Source: CAZISM01 sp964541895 (GTDB lineage Bacteria > Zhuqueibacterota > Zhuqueibacteria > Residuimicrobiales > Residuimicrobiaceae). From it: a stretch of 36,768 nt of DNA. The stretch is taken from contig CAZISM010000049.1 in assembly GCA_964541895.1 (NCBI GenBank), forward strand, positions 1-36,768, given 5' to 3'. Under the pieces are notes generated by a model. That model saw only the letters and a program-made list of their open reading frames with translations. It did not search any database and was not told the DNA's origin. The position numbers and the translations under genes are program-made. The first letter of the stretch is position 1. Each line of letters opens with the position of its first letter. Positions 1 through 6,700 of this stretch are shown here, piece by piece.

Positions 1-55
1 ACCGTTTTCACTTTCCCTGTGATGGCGTTGTTGTCGAACATCGCCGCATCAAAGG
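1..55. other. Left flank outside the phage end (probable host DNA)
   Basis: This stretch lies outside the conserved terminal repeat, which starts at TATAG (56-60). Read on the - strand it is open for its full length in one frame (YTFDAAMFDNNAITGKVKT), which looks like coding sequence. It may be a piece of an interrupted host gene. No protein family could be recognised. Confidence 0.45.
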
Positions 56-105
56 TATAGACTACAAAGTAGTTCGTGAAAAATCTCAAAGTAGTTCTAC
101 AAAAA
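56..105. repeat. Left phage end with two transposase-binding repeats
   Basis: Two direct copies of a CAAAGTAGTTC-type motif lie at 65-83 and 87-105, 22 bp apart. The 65-83 copy is identical over 19 bp to the reverse complement of 36614-36632 at the other end. The outermost 24 bases (56-79) match the inverted right terminus (36713-36690) at 20 of 24 positions. Transposable phages carry such multiple transposase sites at both termini, so this is most likely the equivalent of Mu L1/L2. The extreme bases are TATAG rather than the TG expected for Mu. Confidence 0.85.
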
Positions 106-225
106 TTATTTAGACGCAGATATTAAAGTTATGGCAGGTTAAAAATGCACGTAAGTGTGAAAAGTGTGCTAGAAACGCAGATTTTGCAGATTTTTGGTGG
201 TGTGATATGGTTGTGATTGATTCAT

Positions 226-305
226 AGCGGTCAAATTGACCGCTCTGTTCTTACAATAACCTGTATTACTTGAAATTATCAGAGAGGACAATTTGTCCTC
301 TCTGA
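226..305. promoter_or_regulatory. Pair of perfect dyads near the left end
   Basis: A 9-bp perfect inverted repeat (226-234/236-244) and a 12-bp one (279-290/294-305) lie 57 bp apart centre to centre. Both cores follow the pattern GGWCAAWTTGWCC, so they may be two operators for one dimeric protein. The second could also fold as an RNA hairpin behind the 348-557 gene, but it lacks a clear U tract. Bases 106-347 otherwise hold no gene. Confidence 0.45.
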
Positions 306-347
306 ATACAAACCGATAAAAACGCCTTCATACATCGTTTACAACGT

Positions 348-557
348 TCAAGCCGCCTTGACAGCCTTATTCATTGCTTCGATAGAGTCCATAAGATGCC
401 TATGCACTTTACGAACCCTGCCCATCTGCAGCGAAGCCGCATAACCAGCGTTCGGCTCTTCATGGTTTTCCAGCCGCAGCGTCATGCCGCTGATGACCTC
501 GTCCAGAATGACCAACTCCTGGTCGAGCTGTTCGATCTGATCACTTAAATCTGGCAT
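348..557 (-). CDS. Small helical protein (69 aa), unknown function
   Basis: The product is an acidic to mixed-charge helical protein with heptad-like spacing (IEQLDQELVILDEVI), suggesting a short coiled coil. No family was recognised. It overlaps the end of the upstream BRO-N-like gene by 17 bp and has its own ribosome binding site (GGGGAG five bases before ATG), so the two form one operon. It is the last gene before the left end. Regulation is presumably shared with the antirepressor-like gene. The call as a real gene rests on the ribosome binding site, the overlap and the reasonable composition. Confidence 0.65.
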   Translation of the reverse strand: MPDLSDQIEQLDQELVILDEVISGMTLRLENHEEPNAGYAASLQMGRVRKVHRHLMDSIEAMNKAVKAA

Positions 558-1119
558 AGAATCTCCCCTTCTCTACATTCATAGAAGGATCGAGCTTGCA
601 CAGATATTTGTTGGTCATTTCCAGCAGATCACAGACGATAGCAAAAAGCTGCGAGTTGGTTTCGTGGATGGCCCTGTCCGATCTATGCAAATCTTCCAGC
701 CATTTCTGGCCTGCCCTGACCTGCGCCAAAGCCTCTACGATCGTAACATCGTTGCTGCTCACCACAGCATTTTGCTCTTGCGCAAATGCTAGCACATGCT
801 TAGCCCATCCGCGAAATTCCTTTGCCTTCGGCTGATTAGAAAACATAGTTATTAGATTGATTCCTGTTGGCCAATATATTCGTGTCGTATAGCGGTTATT
901 GGCATCATTAACGATTTGTGCTTTCTCGATGTCAAACCAATCCCAGTCAATACCTTGTTCAAGCTCATCTTCATATCTTCTGTGCAGCTTGGCTATGGTT
1001 ACCCCTGGCTCCTTATACTCAAGAGCCGTGCCAATCATATCTCCAGAAAATCCTCTTTTGCCATCGACCTCTATCATGCTGATCGACGACTGCTGAAACA
1101 TCAATTCCATTTCCTGCAT
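541..1119 (-). CDS. BRO-N/antirepressor-like protein (192 aa)
   Basis: Residues about 20-110 have the pattern of phage BRO-N/antirepressor DNA-binding domains: an early GTALEY..P...I.KLH.RY segment, then YWPTGINLITM..NQPKAKEFRGWAKHVL. The latter corresponds to the family's 'L...S.KPEAK.F+.W....VLP' motif. The remaining ~80 residues look helical with no recognised domain. Proteins of this kind antagonise phage repressors or act as regulators in lysogens; that role is inferred. The ATG at 1119 is supported by GGAGG at 1124-1128. A structured RNA directly precedes the ribosome binding site, and a candidate promoter lies at 1243-1271. The gene is separated from the late operon by promoters and terminators pointing the other way. 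Confidence 0.65.
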   Translation of the reverse strand: MQEMELMFQQSSISMIEVDGKRGFSGDMIGTALEYKEPGVTIAKLHRRYEDELEQGIDWDWFDIEKAQIVNDANNRYTTRIYWPTGINLITMFSNQPKAKEFRGWAKHVLAFAQEQNAVVSSNDVTIVEALAQVRAGQKWLEDLHRSDRAIHETNSQLFAIVCDLLEMTNKYLCKLDPSMNVEKGRFYARFK

Positions 1120-1136
1120 ACAACCTCCAAAATAAA

Positions 1137-1203
1137 AAGCCTACCGTTGTGCACAATTCCACAGAATTGTTGCCGGTCCTCACGGACTCGGCACGGTAGG
1201 CTT
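1137..1203 (-). ncRNA. Three-way-junction RNA element upstream of the antirepressor-like gene
   Basis: Read on the - strand, an 11-bp closing stem (1203-1193 with 1147-1137) encloses two hairpins. One is GCCG-(A)-GUCC closed by a GUGA (GNRA-type) tetraloop; the other is CAAUUC-UGUG-GAAUUG. The GNRA loop appears only on the - strand, which argues for that orientation. The element ends 8 nt before the ribosome binding site of the BRO-N-like gene. Size and context recall C4 antisense RNAs that control phage antirepressor synthesis, but I could not match the C4 consensus from memory. A riboswitch-like or processing element is an alternative. Confidence 0.6.
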
Positions 1204-1242
1204 GATATAATGGCTAATTATCTGTGAAACTGTGCACGCTAA

Positions 1243-1271
1243 AAGATAGCACGTTCAGGTGTGAAAAGCAA
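1243..1271 (-). promoter_or_regulatory. Candidate promoter for the antirepressor-like operon
   Basis: On the - strand TTGCTT (1271-1266) and TATCTT (1248-1243) are separated by 17 bp. Transcription would start near 1236 and include the structured element. The match is moderate, and other weak -10-like sequences lie closer to the element. Confidence 0.4.
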
Positions 1272-1282
1272 GGAAAATCAGT

Positions 1283-1311
1283 TTGACAAAGAATCGGGCG
1301 TTCATTATATT
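1283..1311 (+). promoter_or_regulatory. Strong sigma70-type promoter of small RNA unit 1
   Basis: TTGACA (1283-1288), a 17-bp spacer and TATATT (1306-1311). This is the same box pair found at 1378, 28991 (- strand) and 29969. The start would be near 1318. Confidence 0.75.
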
Positions 1312-1317
1312 TCCATC

Positions 1318-1376
1318 AACCTAGTAGGACTCTGTTCTGGATAAAAAGGCGGTGGAAAATTTCACCGCCTTTTTTT
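1318..1376 (+). ncRNA. Small RNA unit 1 (about 59 nt)
   Basis: A strong promoter is followed about 60 nt later by an intrinsic terminator, with no open reading frame between, so a short non-coding transcript is predicted. The stretch CTGTTC-TG-GATAA is complementary to TTATC-GAACAG in unit 2, giving an 11-bp match with a 2-nt bulge, so the two RNAs might pair. Promoter spacing, -10 box and bases after it resemble unit 2, suggesting a tandem duplication that diverged. Confidence 0.55.
1348..1376 (+). terminator. Intrinsic terminator of unit 1
   Basis: Stem GGCGGTG (1348-1354)/CACCGCC (1363-1369) followed by seven T. Five A precede the stem, so it can also act on - strand transcripts leaving the tail operon. 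Confidence 0.85.
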
Positions 1377-1377
1377 A

Positions 1378-1406
1378 TTGACACAGTTACCAGAATTCGT
1401 TATATT
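1378..1406 (+). promoter_or_regulatory. Strong sigma70-type promoter of small RNA unit 2
   Basis: TTGACA (1378-1383), a 17-bp spacer and TATATT (1401-1406), beginning immediately after the T tract of terminator 1. The predicted start is 1412-1413. Confidence 0.75.
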
Positions 1407-1411
1407 CCAGC

Positions 1412-1501
1412 AGCGGAATAGAGCTGTTCAGCTTATCGAACAGAATCTCTAATTGAAGCGGTGGAGAGGGAGATTTTACCGCCAACTCCACCGCTTTTTT
1501 T
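1412..1501 (+). ncRNA. Small RNA unit 2 (about 90 nt), antisense to the adjacent tRNA
   Basis: The predicted RNA begins with AGCGGAATAGAGCT (1412-1425). This is the exact reverse complement of 1536-1549, the end of the D stem, the anticodon stem 5' strand and the anticodon loop of the downstream tRNA. It continues with a CTGTTC/GAACAG hairpin (1424-1442) and ends at a terminator. No reading frame of useful size is present. The RNA could sequester the tRNA in trans. If the terminator is leaky, the same segment could pair in cis with the nascent tRNA. Both roles are inference. Confidence 0.6.
1457..1501 (+). terminator. Intrinsic terminator of unit 2
   Basis: A 10-bp perfect stem AGCGGTGGAG (1457-1466)/CTCCACCGCT (1486-1495) ends in seven T. 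The loop is 19 nt. The tRNA gene starts 13 nt beyond the T tract. Confidence 0.8.
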
Positions 1502-1513
1502 GCCGCCATACTT

Positions 1514-1585
1514 GCCCCCTTAGCTTAACGGATAAAGCTCTATTCCGCTAAAATAGGGATTCGGGTTCGATTCCCGAAGGGGGCA
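1514..1585 (+). tRNA. Phage tRNA with nominal GCU anticodon and an unusual loop
   Basis: A full cloverleaf can be drawn: acceptor GCCCCCT/AGGGGGC, D stem GCTT/AAGC, anticodon stem CTATT/AATAG, 4-nt variable region, T arm TCGGG-TTCGATT-CCCGA, discriminator A, no encoded CCA. The anticodon loop reads CCGCTAA, giving GCU (serine AGY codons). Position 33 is C instead of the nearly universal U, and the long variable arm of tRNA-Ser is absent. The amino acid is therefore uncertain. No promoter is seen between terminator 2 and the gene, so expression may depend on read-through from unit 2. Confidence 0.8.
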
Positions 1586-1589
1586 GGCC

Positions 1590-3665
1590 TCACAATTCAA
1601 TCCATTTCAACTTTATCTGATCCGTCTCGCAGTCATGGGTGATGCCGATCAGCATGTAGGTATCGTTGACAAAGGTATTATTGATCGTGCACACATCCCC
1701 CAGCTCCAGATTACACAAGGCCAGACTGGCCTTGAACGTTACTATCTCCCTCCTGTTCGTGAACCAATCCACCAAAAACTGTATTAGCGCTGTGGCTGTG
1801 GTGTCGTCCCGTACCCAATCTGCCTTAAAGGTCAGCTTTTGAGTAAATCCATATTTCGTAACGCTATTTGCACATTTGGTGTCATATCCGGATGCTATGC
1901 CGCTGCTTTTGCCGGCAGCGTTGCAGTAAAGCCGTTTCTGATGCTCGTTGTTGGCATAGTTGACCTGATAGAGCAATTCAAAATCATTGTACACATTTTC
2001 CAACCTGGTCAGCGATCGCTCCAGGGTGCTGGAGTTGTCTTCATCGACAGCGATCGAAGCGCCGGTAATGGTGGCGGCTGCGCTCTCTGACAGATTAATC
2101 GCCTTTATTTCTATCTTGCCTTCGCAGTTCTCGTATAGAACGCAACCCAACTCTTTAGCCATCACTTTCAGCAATTCGCGCGAATCCACCAGGTCGCATT
2201 GCTGGCCCTGCAGCTTCCAGTCTTTTCGCGTGCCGTTGGTGGTGTTGCCGGCCGCATCGAACGACGCCGTGTCCACGTCAGAGCTTGTCAGTCCCAGACC
2301 GATCGTAGAATCCTGCAGAATGGCGTTGACGACAAACGGGCCAATATCGATAAGGTCGCCGATGGATTTACCGACGCTGCGGCCGAAAAGCCACGAGCCG
2401 TATTCCAGGCCATCCGGAGTGCAGTAAATAATATCCGGCAGAGATATGCCGCGCACGTTAAACCGCAGTGACACTTCGTACACATCGACGTTTCTGTTGT
2501 CGCCGCCGTCTATGAAATAAACCACTATTCCCAGACCGTTTTTTGTGCTGGCATTATATTCTGTTGTGATGCCGAGATCGTCCGTGCCAAAAACCTTGTT
2601 GGCCGTTTCATCGATGGATTTCATCACTGTAGCAAATTCGTCCGTATATACTCTGGTCCTGATTACGTCATTGACCGGTGCGGATGACCAGGTGTATTTT
2701 CTGCGCAGGGATACGGAGGTGACGTTCCCGATCGGCGGCTGCTTCAGTAACACGGCAACCTGATCTTTTGACGACGTTTTATCCATGTTGATTTTTGTGG
2801 TCTGATCGAGATCGTGGATTTTCCAGGAGTCTTTAAAATCGTTGCCGGCGTCTGCTGCCGTCGGCACCTGCAGCATTCTAGATGCGATCCATACCGAATT
2901 TTCAAACACCTGGTACGATGGAATCGATATGGTATAACCCACGTCGGTGGTCTGAAATTCAACCAGGCCAAAGGCCAGCATGCCGCCATCCCAATAGTAC
3001 AGAGATCCTGAATCGTCGCAGTCATGACTGCAGGGTGCATATACGCCGGCGAATTGATCGATGCAGAACGCTTTGAACAGGTCCACCCCTTTATAGAAAT
3101 CGCTGTCCGGATCGGTGGCGGCGCCAAAAATAAACGGGATCGGCTTGCCAATAACACTGGAGGCGCAGTTGGGATAATCGGTGGTGTTAAACACGCTAAG
3201 AGGAAGCTTTTTGTGGCGCTTCTTTTCATTGGAGGTGCATTTAATGACGATGTATTCCTTATTGTACTCCCAGTCGTAAATTATGCCCTTGAAAAGCTTG
3301 CAGGCATTTGCCCAAGTAGGCGATGACTGATCGCTGAAAATCAGCCTGATGTCGATTGAACGATTATAAATATTGTAACCGGTCAATGTAGTATGGTAGT
3401 CGTCATGATTAATAAGGTACAGCTCAAAATCCGCAATGTCGCTGACAAAACTGTCGCTATCCAGGCCTATATTGAAATCGATCACACCGAATTTATGCAC
3501 CCGCGCGGCGGCAAACCCATCTCCGGTCCAGGCCACGGTAAAGTCATAGGTGTTTTTTGTAGAGTAGCGCAGATAGGTGCTGCTGCCTAGATCTATCTCG
3601 GCCAGATAGACCGCTTCGCTGCCTCCCCCTTTTCCGTTGGTGACGTTGGTGCTCAGTGTCTTCAC
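1590..3665 (-). CDS. Tail hub/baseplate-like protein (691 aa)
   Basis: This is the last late gene, at the distal tail position after the tape measure, where siphoviruses encode the tail hub or tip protein. The central part (about residues 430-540) has the pattern DWKLQGQQCDLVDSRELLKVMAKELG.VLYENCEGKIEIKAI, seen in hub proteins of the gp27/Tal/J type. Earlier residues are beta-rich. Translation starts at GTG (3665), overlapping the TGA of the preceding gene, with GAGG eight bases upstream. No membrane segment or lytic domain is visible. It probably forms the tail tip and contacts the two small preceding proteins. Exact family membership was not determined. Confidence 0.7.
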   Translation of the reverse strand: MKTLSTNVTNGKGGGSEAVYLAEIDLGSSTYLRYSTKNTYDFTVAWTGDGFAAARVHKFGVIDFNIGLDSDSFVSDIADFELYLINHDDYHTTLTGYNIYNRSIDIRLIFSDQSSPTWANACKLFKGIIYDWEYNKEYIVIKCTSNEKKRHKKLPLSVFNTTDYPNCASSVIGKPIPFIFGAATDPDSDFYKGVDLFKAFCIDQFAGVYAPCSHDCDDSGSLYYWDGGMLAFGLVEFQTTDVGYTISIPSYQVFENSVWIASRMLQVPTAADAGNDFKDSWKIHDLDQTTKINMDKTSSKDQVAVLLKQPPIGNVTSVSLRRKYTWSSAPVNDVIRTRVYTDEFATVMKSIDETANKVFGTDDLGITTEYNASTKNGLGIVVYFIDGGDNRNVDVYEVSLRFNVRGISLPDIIYCTPDGLEYGSWLFGRSVGKSIGDLIDIGPFVVNAILQDSTIGLGLTSSDVDTASFDAAGNTTNGTRKDWKLQGQQCDLVDSRELLKVMAKELGCVLYENCEGKIEIKAINLSESAAATITGASIAVDEDNSSTLERSLTRLENVYNDFELLYQVNYANNEHQKRLYCNAAGKSSGIASGYDTKCANSVTKYGFTQKLTFKADWVRDDTTATALIQFLVDWFTNRREIVTFKASLALCNLELGDVCTINNTFVNDTYMLIGITHDCETDQIKLKWIEL

Positions 3666-4036
3666 TGCCCGAACCTCAATATGATTTCATAGCGCCTTGA
3701 TCCGTAGCCGATGTTTTCATCGTCCAGGTTGTCTGACCAGTAACGCACCGGCGTATCCACCCCATCGCCATAACCGAGATCTACGCCGGCGTCCGGAGTG
3801 ACGGTGAACGAGTACTTTCTGAACACAATAGTATTGCGGATGAAATTGCGAATAGTGGCATAATTGCTGTTAGCTGCCAGCTGCAGACGATAAAAGACCT
3901 CCAGCTTGCCGCGATCGTAGACAGCCACGGATCCGTTCTCGAATTTGAAAACATTTTGCTTTTTCTGCCACTGGGTCGGCAGCGGGTATATCGTCCCGTT
4001 AACCGTGATCGCTGTGGCTGATTTAGTCCAGATCAT
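3662..4036 (-). CDS. Small distal-tail protein, paralogue 2 (124 aa)
   Basis: The protein is similar along its length to the gene before it: both share an N-terminal 'I..G..YP......' segment, 'R.F..NT....KY.FT.TPD.G.DLG.G.GV', a '..WS.N..D' segment and a C-terminal 'YR+E+ILR'. The tandem arrangement shows a gene duplication. Position between tape measure and hub suggests a distal tail or tail-tip adaptor role like that of Dit, although each copy is much shorter than typical Dit. It overlaps both neighbours by four bases (ATGA/GTGA), so translation is coupled. Confidence 0.65.
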   Translation of the reverse strand: MIWTKSATAITVNGTIYPLPTQWQKKQNVFKFENGSVAVYDRGKLEVFYRLQLAANSNYATIRNFIRNTIVFRKYSFTVTPDAGVDLGYGDGVDTPVRYWSDNLDDENIGYGSRRYEIILRFGQ

Positions 4037-4416
4037 ACCAGTTCTTTTCTCAGGATCATTTCGAATCTATATTGATGCCAGGCATGCATGGTGTCGATAA
4101 AATTTGCTGACCACAACCGGGCGTATTGAGCAACCCCTGCCCCACCGCCCAGGTCCATGCCGGAATCCGGGGTAAAGGTGAAATAGTACTTTTGGATCCC
4201 AACGGTATTCAAGAGAAAGCTGCGAATATCTGATATTTTTGAATGAGGTTCGTGCAGTATTATTTTCCAATAAACCTCTTCGATGGCCTCATCCCGCACC
4301 GCCACTGTTTGGCCGTCTGCGCTGACTCCTGCTGTCTGGAATCGTTTGTAGCTGGCCGTGAACGGGTAAAGCGATCCCTTGAAAACAATGGATGTGGATG
4401 AATAGGTAAAGGTCAT
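4033..4416 (-). CDS. Small distal-tail protein, paralogue 1 (127 aa)
   Basis: This is the first of two tandem paralogues. It contains 'IRSFLLNTVGIQKYYFTFTPDSGMDLGGGAGV', aligned with the corresponding block of its partner (the motif spans residues about 60-95). It is a beta-rich protein with no signal peptide or membrane helix. It overlaps the tape-measure stop and the next start by four bases each. A heteromeric ring at the tail tip is a reasonable inference; the sequence alone does not prove it. Confidence 0.65.
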   Translation of the reverse strand: MTFTYSSTSIVFKGSLYPFTASYKRFQTAGVSADGQTVAVRDEAIEEVYWKIILHEPHSKISDIRSFLLNTVGIQKYYFTFTPDSGMDLGGGAGVAQYARLWSANFIDTMHAWHQYRFEMILRKELV

Positions 4417-6194
4417 GCCGGGAATCTATCCTTGGCTTTCAGGTCCTGAATCAATGCAATCAGCTCCTGGCGCTGCATGGCGCGTCTGGTTCCAATGGCC
4501 TTGATAATGTCGTCAGACAAATGCCCGTTCACGTTTATGTTGTCGGTGAAATTTATTTGCTCGTTTGGAACAATCTTGCCGGCCGATTTTGGGACGAACA
4601 GCTCCGGTCCACGCTCGCCGACGATGTACGGTTTATTGGCCGATACATCGCCGCCGTTGGCCATAAAAAGACCTGCAGCGGTGCCGCTTCCTGGCATGGC
4701 GATGTTCATGATTTGCATGGCCGCCCATTTTACGGCGATGCTGATAAACGCTTTTGTCATTTCGGTTGTAAACGCAATTCCGATCTGTTGGGCTACGCTT
4801 CTGCCGTTATTGAACAGCAAAGCCCACATCTGCTGTGATTCCTGTCCGATGCCGGCGAACGAGTTTATAAACGACTGCCCTATGGCGTCGGCGGTGGCCA
4901 GTGCCATCATTTCACCGGTATCGAATGTTGTTCTGAACTTTTCCTCTACCTGATCCATGCTCTCGGTAAGCTTGGGCGCAAAATCTTTAAGGCCGCGCAT
5001 GCCGCCGCTGCCGGATCCCGTCCCGGAGGTTCCCATGTTCCAGCTCATTTTACCGGTTTCGATTTCGCTCCAGCCAAGGCCGGGAGAGTATTGATATTCG
5101 CGGTTGAGTTTCGGATCAGTTATTTTTGCAGAACCGGTTTCCGTTTTTACTTTTTCTTTTTTCGCAAAAACAGTGATATCTGGATAATTTAAAATCCTAT
5201 TTGGTTTTGGTTCGTCATTTACAGGATCATAGCCATATTGAGCTAGCAAAAGATTTTTTGCGTCATAAACATTTCCAAATGCACCGCCATGAGTTATAGC
5301 AGCTGTTTTTACCATAATGGATGTTCCGTAGGATTTCATCCATTCCCAAAATCCCAGCTTTGAAAACGTATTAATGGAGTCGGCAGCATCATTGATAGAT
5401 TGCGCTAAGGCATCGAATGTATTCGCAACCGGAGAAGCAGCAACCCTTCCAATGGCGACAGACAGATTCTCCCATGAGGCAGCCAGTCTATTTACTTTTT
5501 CCGCATCAGTCAATTCCAAATTGCCAGCGGCTGCTAATCGTTCGTTCATTAACTCTGTGGCTGCTTTTACTGATAATTGCCTTCTTTCAAGCTCAGATAG
5601 CTTGTTAGCATTCATACCATTTGCTTCAGCCATCTTGTTTGTTTTTTGAGTAAGATCGGTCAGGCTGATACCGAAATTATCCAATAACTCAGTTGAGCCT
5701 CTCAAAACACCTGACAAAATTTCGTTGAATGTAACAAGGGTATCTTTGCCTTTTCTGACCCCTTCCAATCTAGCATATTCGGCGAATGTTTTAAGCTGCT
5801 CATTGCTCGCGCCCAGGTCCATACCGACAATAGACGCGCGCATTAACTCAAGATCTGATATAGCGTTTTTTGTTGCCTTTCGCAAATCAGACAACAGATT
5901 CCCGGATCCTGACATTCGCGAGAAGGCTCTTGATACATTTTCAGCTTCAGCGCCAAGCTTGGCAAGGTTTACAGCGCCAGTTATAGCTTGTTGAAACACG
6001 ATAGCTCCACCGAACGCCATGATGCCCTTTTGAAAAGTATCATAGCTTTTCATCATCCGGCCGAAAGAGCTATCGATGGAGGTGCCTTGCTTTTTAACCG
6101 TGTCGCCCAGCTTGGTGACTTCCTTGCCGGCCTGGGTAATTTTGGCTATGCCCTTGTCGTCAACTTCAAGGGTTATGTAGACTTTGGGAGCCAT
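4413..6194 (-). CDS. Tail tape measure protein (593 aa)
   Basis: The protein is long and helical, with a hydrophobic segment near residues 55-80 (MAFGGAIVFQQAITGAVNLA) and the 'AEAENVSRAFSRMSGS....L..AT..AISDLELM+ASI.G..LG.S.EQL..FA..A' block found in phage tape measure proteins. A second hydrophobic region lies near residues 470-520. The C-terminal 'GERGPELFVPKSAGKIVPN' is also characteristic of tape measure proteins. At about 0.15 nm per residue the length suggests a tail near 90 nm. It follows the tail chaperones after two inserted genes. Confidence 0.9.
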   Translation of the reverse strand: MAPKVYITLEVDDKGIAKITQAGKEVTKLGDTVKKQGTSIDSSFGRMMKSYDTFQKGIMAFGGAIVFQQAITGAVNLAKLGAEAENVSRAFSRMSGSGNLLSDLRKATKNAISDLELMRASIVGMDLGASNEQLKTFAEYARLEGVRKGKDTLVTFNEILSGVLRGSTELLDNFGISLTDLTQKTNKMAEANGMNANKLSELERRQLSVKAATELMNERLAAAGNLELTDAEKVNRLAASWENLSVAIGRVAASPVANTFDALAQSINDAADSINTFSKLGFWEWMKSYGTSIMVKTAAITHGGAFGNVYDAKNLLLAQYGYDPVNDEPKPNRILNYPDITVFAKKEKVKTETGSAKITDPKLNREYQYSPGLGWSEIETGKMSWNMGTSGTGSGSGGMRGLKDFAPKLTESMDQVEEKFRTTFDTGEMMALATADAIGQSFINSFAGIGQESQQMWALLFNNGRSVAQQIGIAFTTEMTKAFISIAVKWAAMQIMNIAMPGSGTAAGLFMANGGDVSANKPYIVGERGPELFVPKSAGKIVPNEQINFTDNINVNGHLSDDIIKAIGTRRAMQRQELIALIQDLKAKDRFPA

Positions 6195-6700
6195 TACTTT
6201 CTCGATTCAGCAATCACTGTTCCTACCAGCACAGCCACTCCGGCCCAGACCTCTTTCTTTTCCCACCATTTCGGCTTTTCCGCCACATACACCGTTTTCA
6301 CCACCATTTTTTCAGGCAGCGGAGACGGGATAAAATCCAGGTTGAAAAAGTCCAGCGGCGGGTGCCAATAGGCCACGTACAGCCGGCCGTAATCGGTGCC
6401 GTTGGATTGCAGCAGCGTGTCGATGGTGCTGCGCACGTCGGCAGAATAAACCGTGTCGATCTCTACGCGGACGCGGTCATTGTAGCGATACACGGTGTCT
6501 GTTTTTGCCGGCAGGCGGACGTATTTTATTTTCTCCACCAGCACAGGCCGGTCCACTGTTACAGTATCGATCTGCGTTGCTGTGGTGATGACCGGCGCGG
6601 CCGGCGTGCGATCGAAACCGAAAAAGCCGTACAGGCCGCCGGCGATGAAGGACACCACCAGGGCAACAACGGCCAGAACTGCTTTCATTTTATTTTGCAT
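6194..6700 (-). CDS. Membrane-anchored periplasmic protein, spanin-like candidate (168 aa)
   Basis: One N-terminal transmembrane segment (residues about 6-27) is followed by a beta/charged region with repeated 'DTV' motifs and a second hydrophobic stretch near the C-terminus (VWAGVAVLVGTVIA). The layout resembles phage i-spanin or lysis accessory proteins. It directly follows a DUF5675 gene, which overlaps its start. No cysteine-containing lipobox was seen. Its position between tail chaperones and tape measure is unusual for a lysis gene. A structural role cannot be excluded. Confidence 0.55.
   Translation of the reverse strand: MQNKMKAVLAVVALVVSFIAGGLYGFFGFDRTPAAPVITTATQIDTVTVDRPVLVEKIKYVRLPAKTDTVYRYNDRVRVEIDTVYSADVRSTIDTLLQSNGTDYGRLYVAYWHPPLDFFNLDFIPSPLPEKMVVKTVYVAEKPKWWEKKEVWAGVAVLVGTVIAESRK

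Noticed and set aside
46..60. Target-site duplication at the phage ends
   Set aside because: No 5-mer near the left terminus matches one near the right terminus (36704-36728).
1137..1203. Resemblance to a hammerhead ribozyme (GAGUCCGUGAGGAC stem-loop)
   Set aside because: The hairpin resembles a commonly used hammerhead stem II, but the core CUGAUGA and GAAA sequences are missing.
1457..1501. Second terminator acting on the - strand tail operon
   Set aside because: On the - strand no T tract follows this stem; only the hairpin at 1348-1376 looks bidirectional.
1514..1585. tRNA as an integrase attachment site
   Set aside because: No tyrosine or serine recombinase gene is present, and the genome has a DDE transposase with matching terminal sites.
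2744..3229. 161-residue frame inside the tail hub gene
   Set aside because: Composition is biased, no ribosome binding site is visible, and the overlapping frame has clear protein features.
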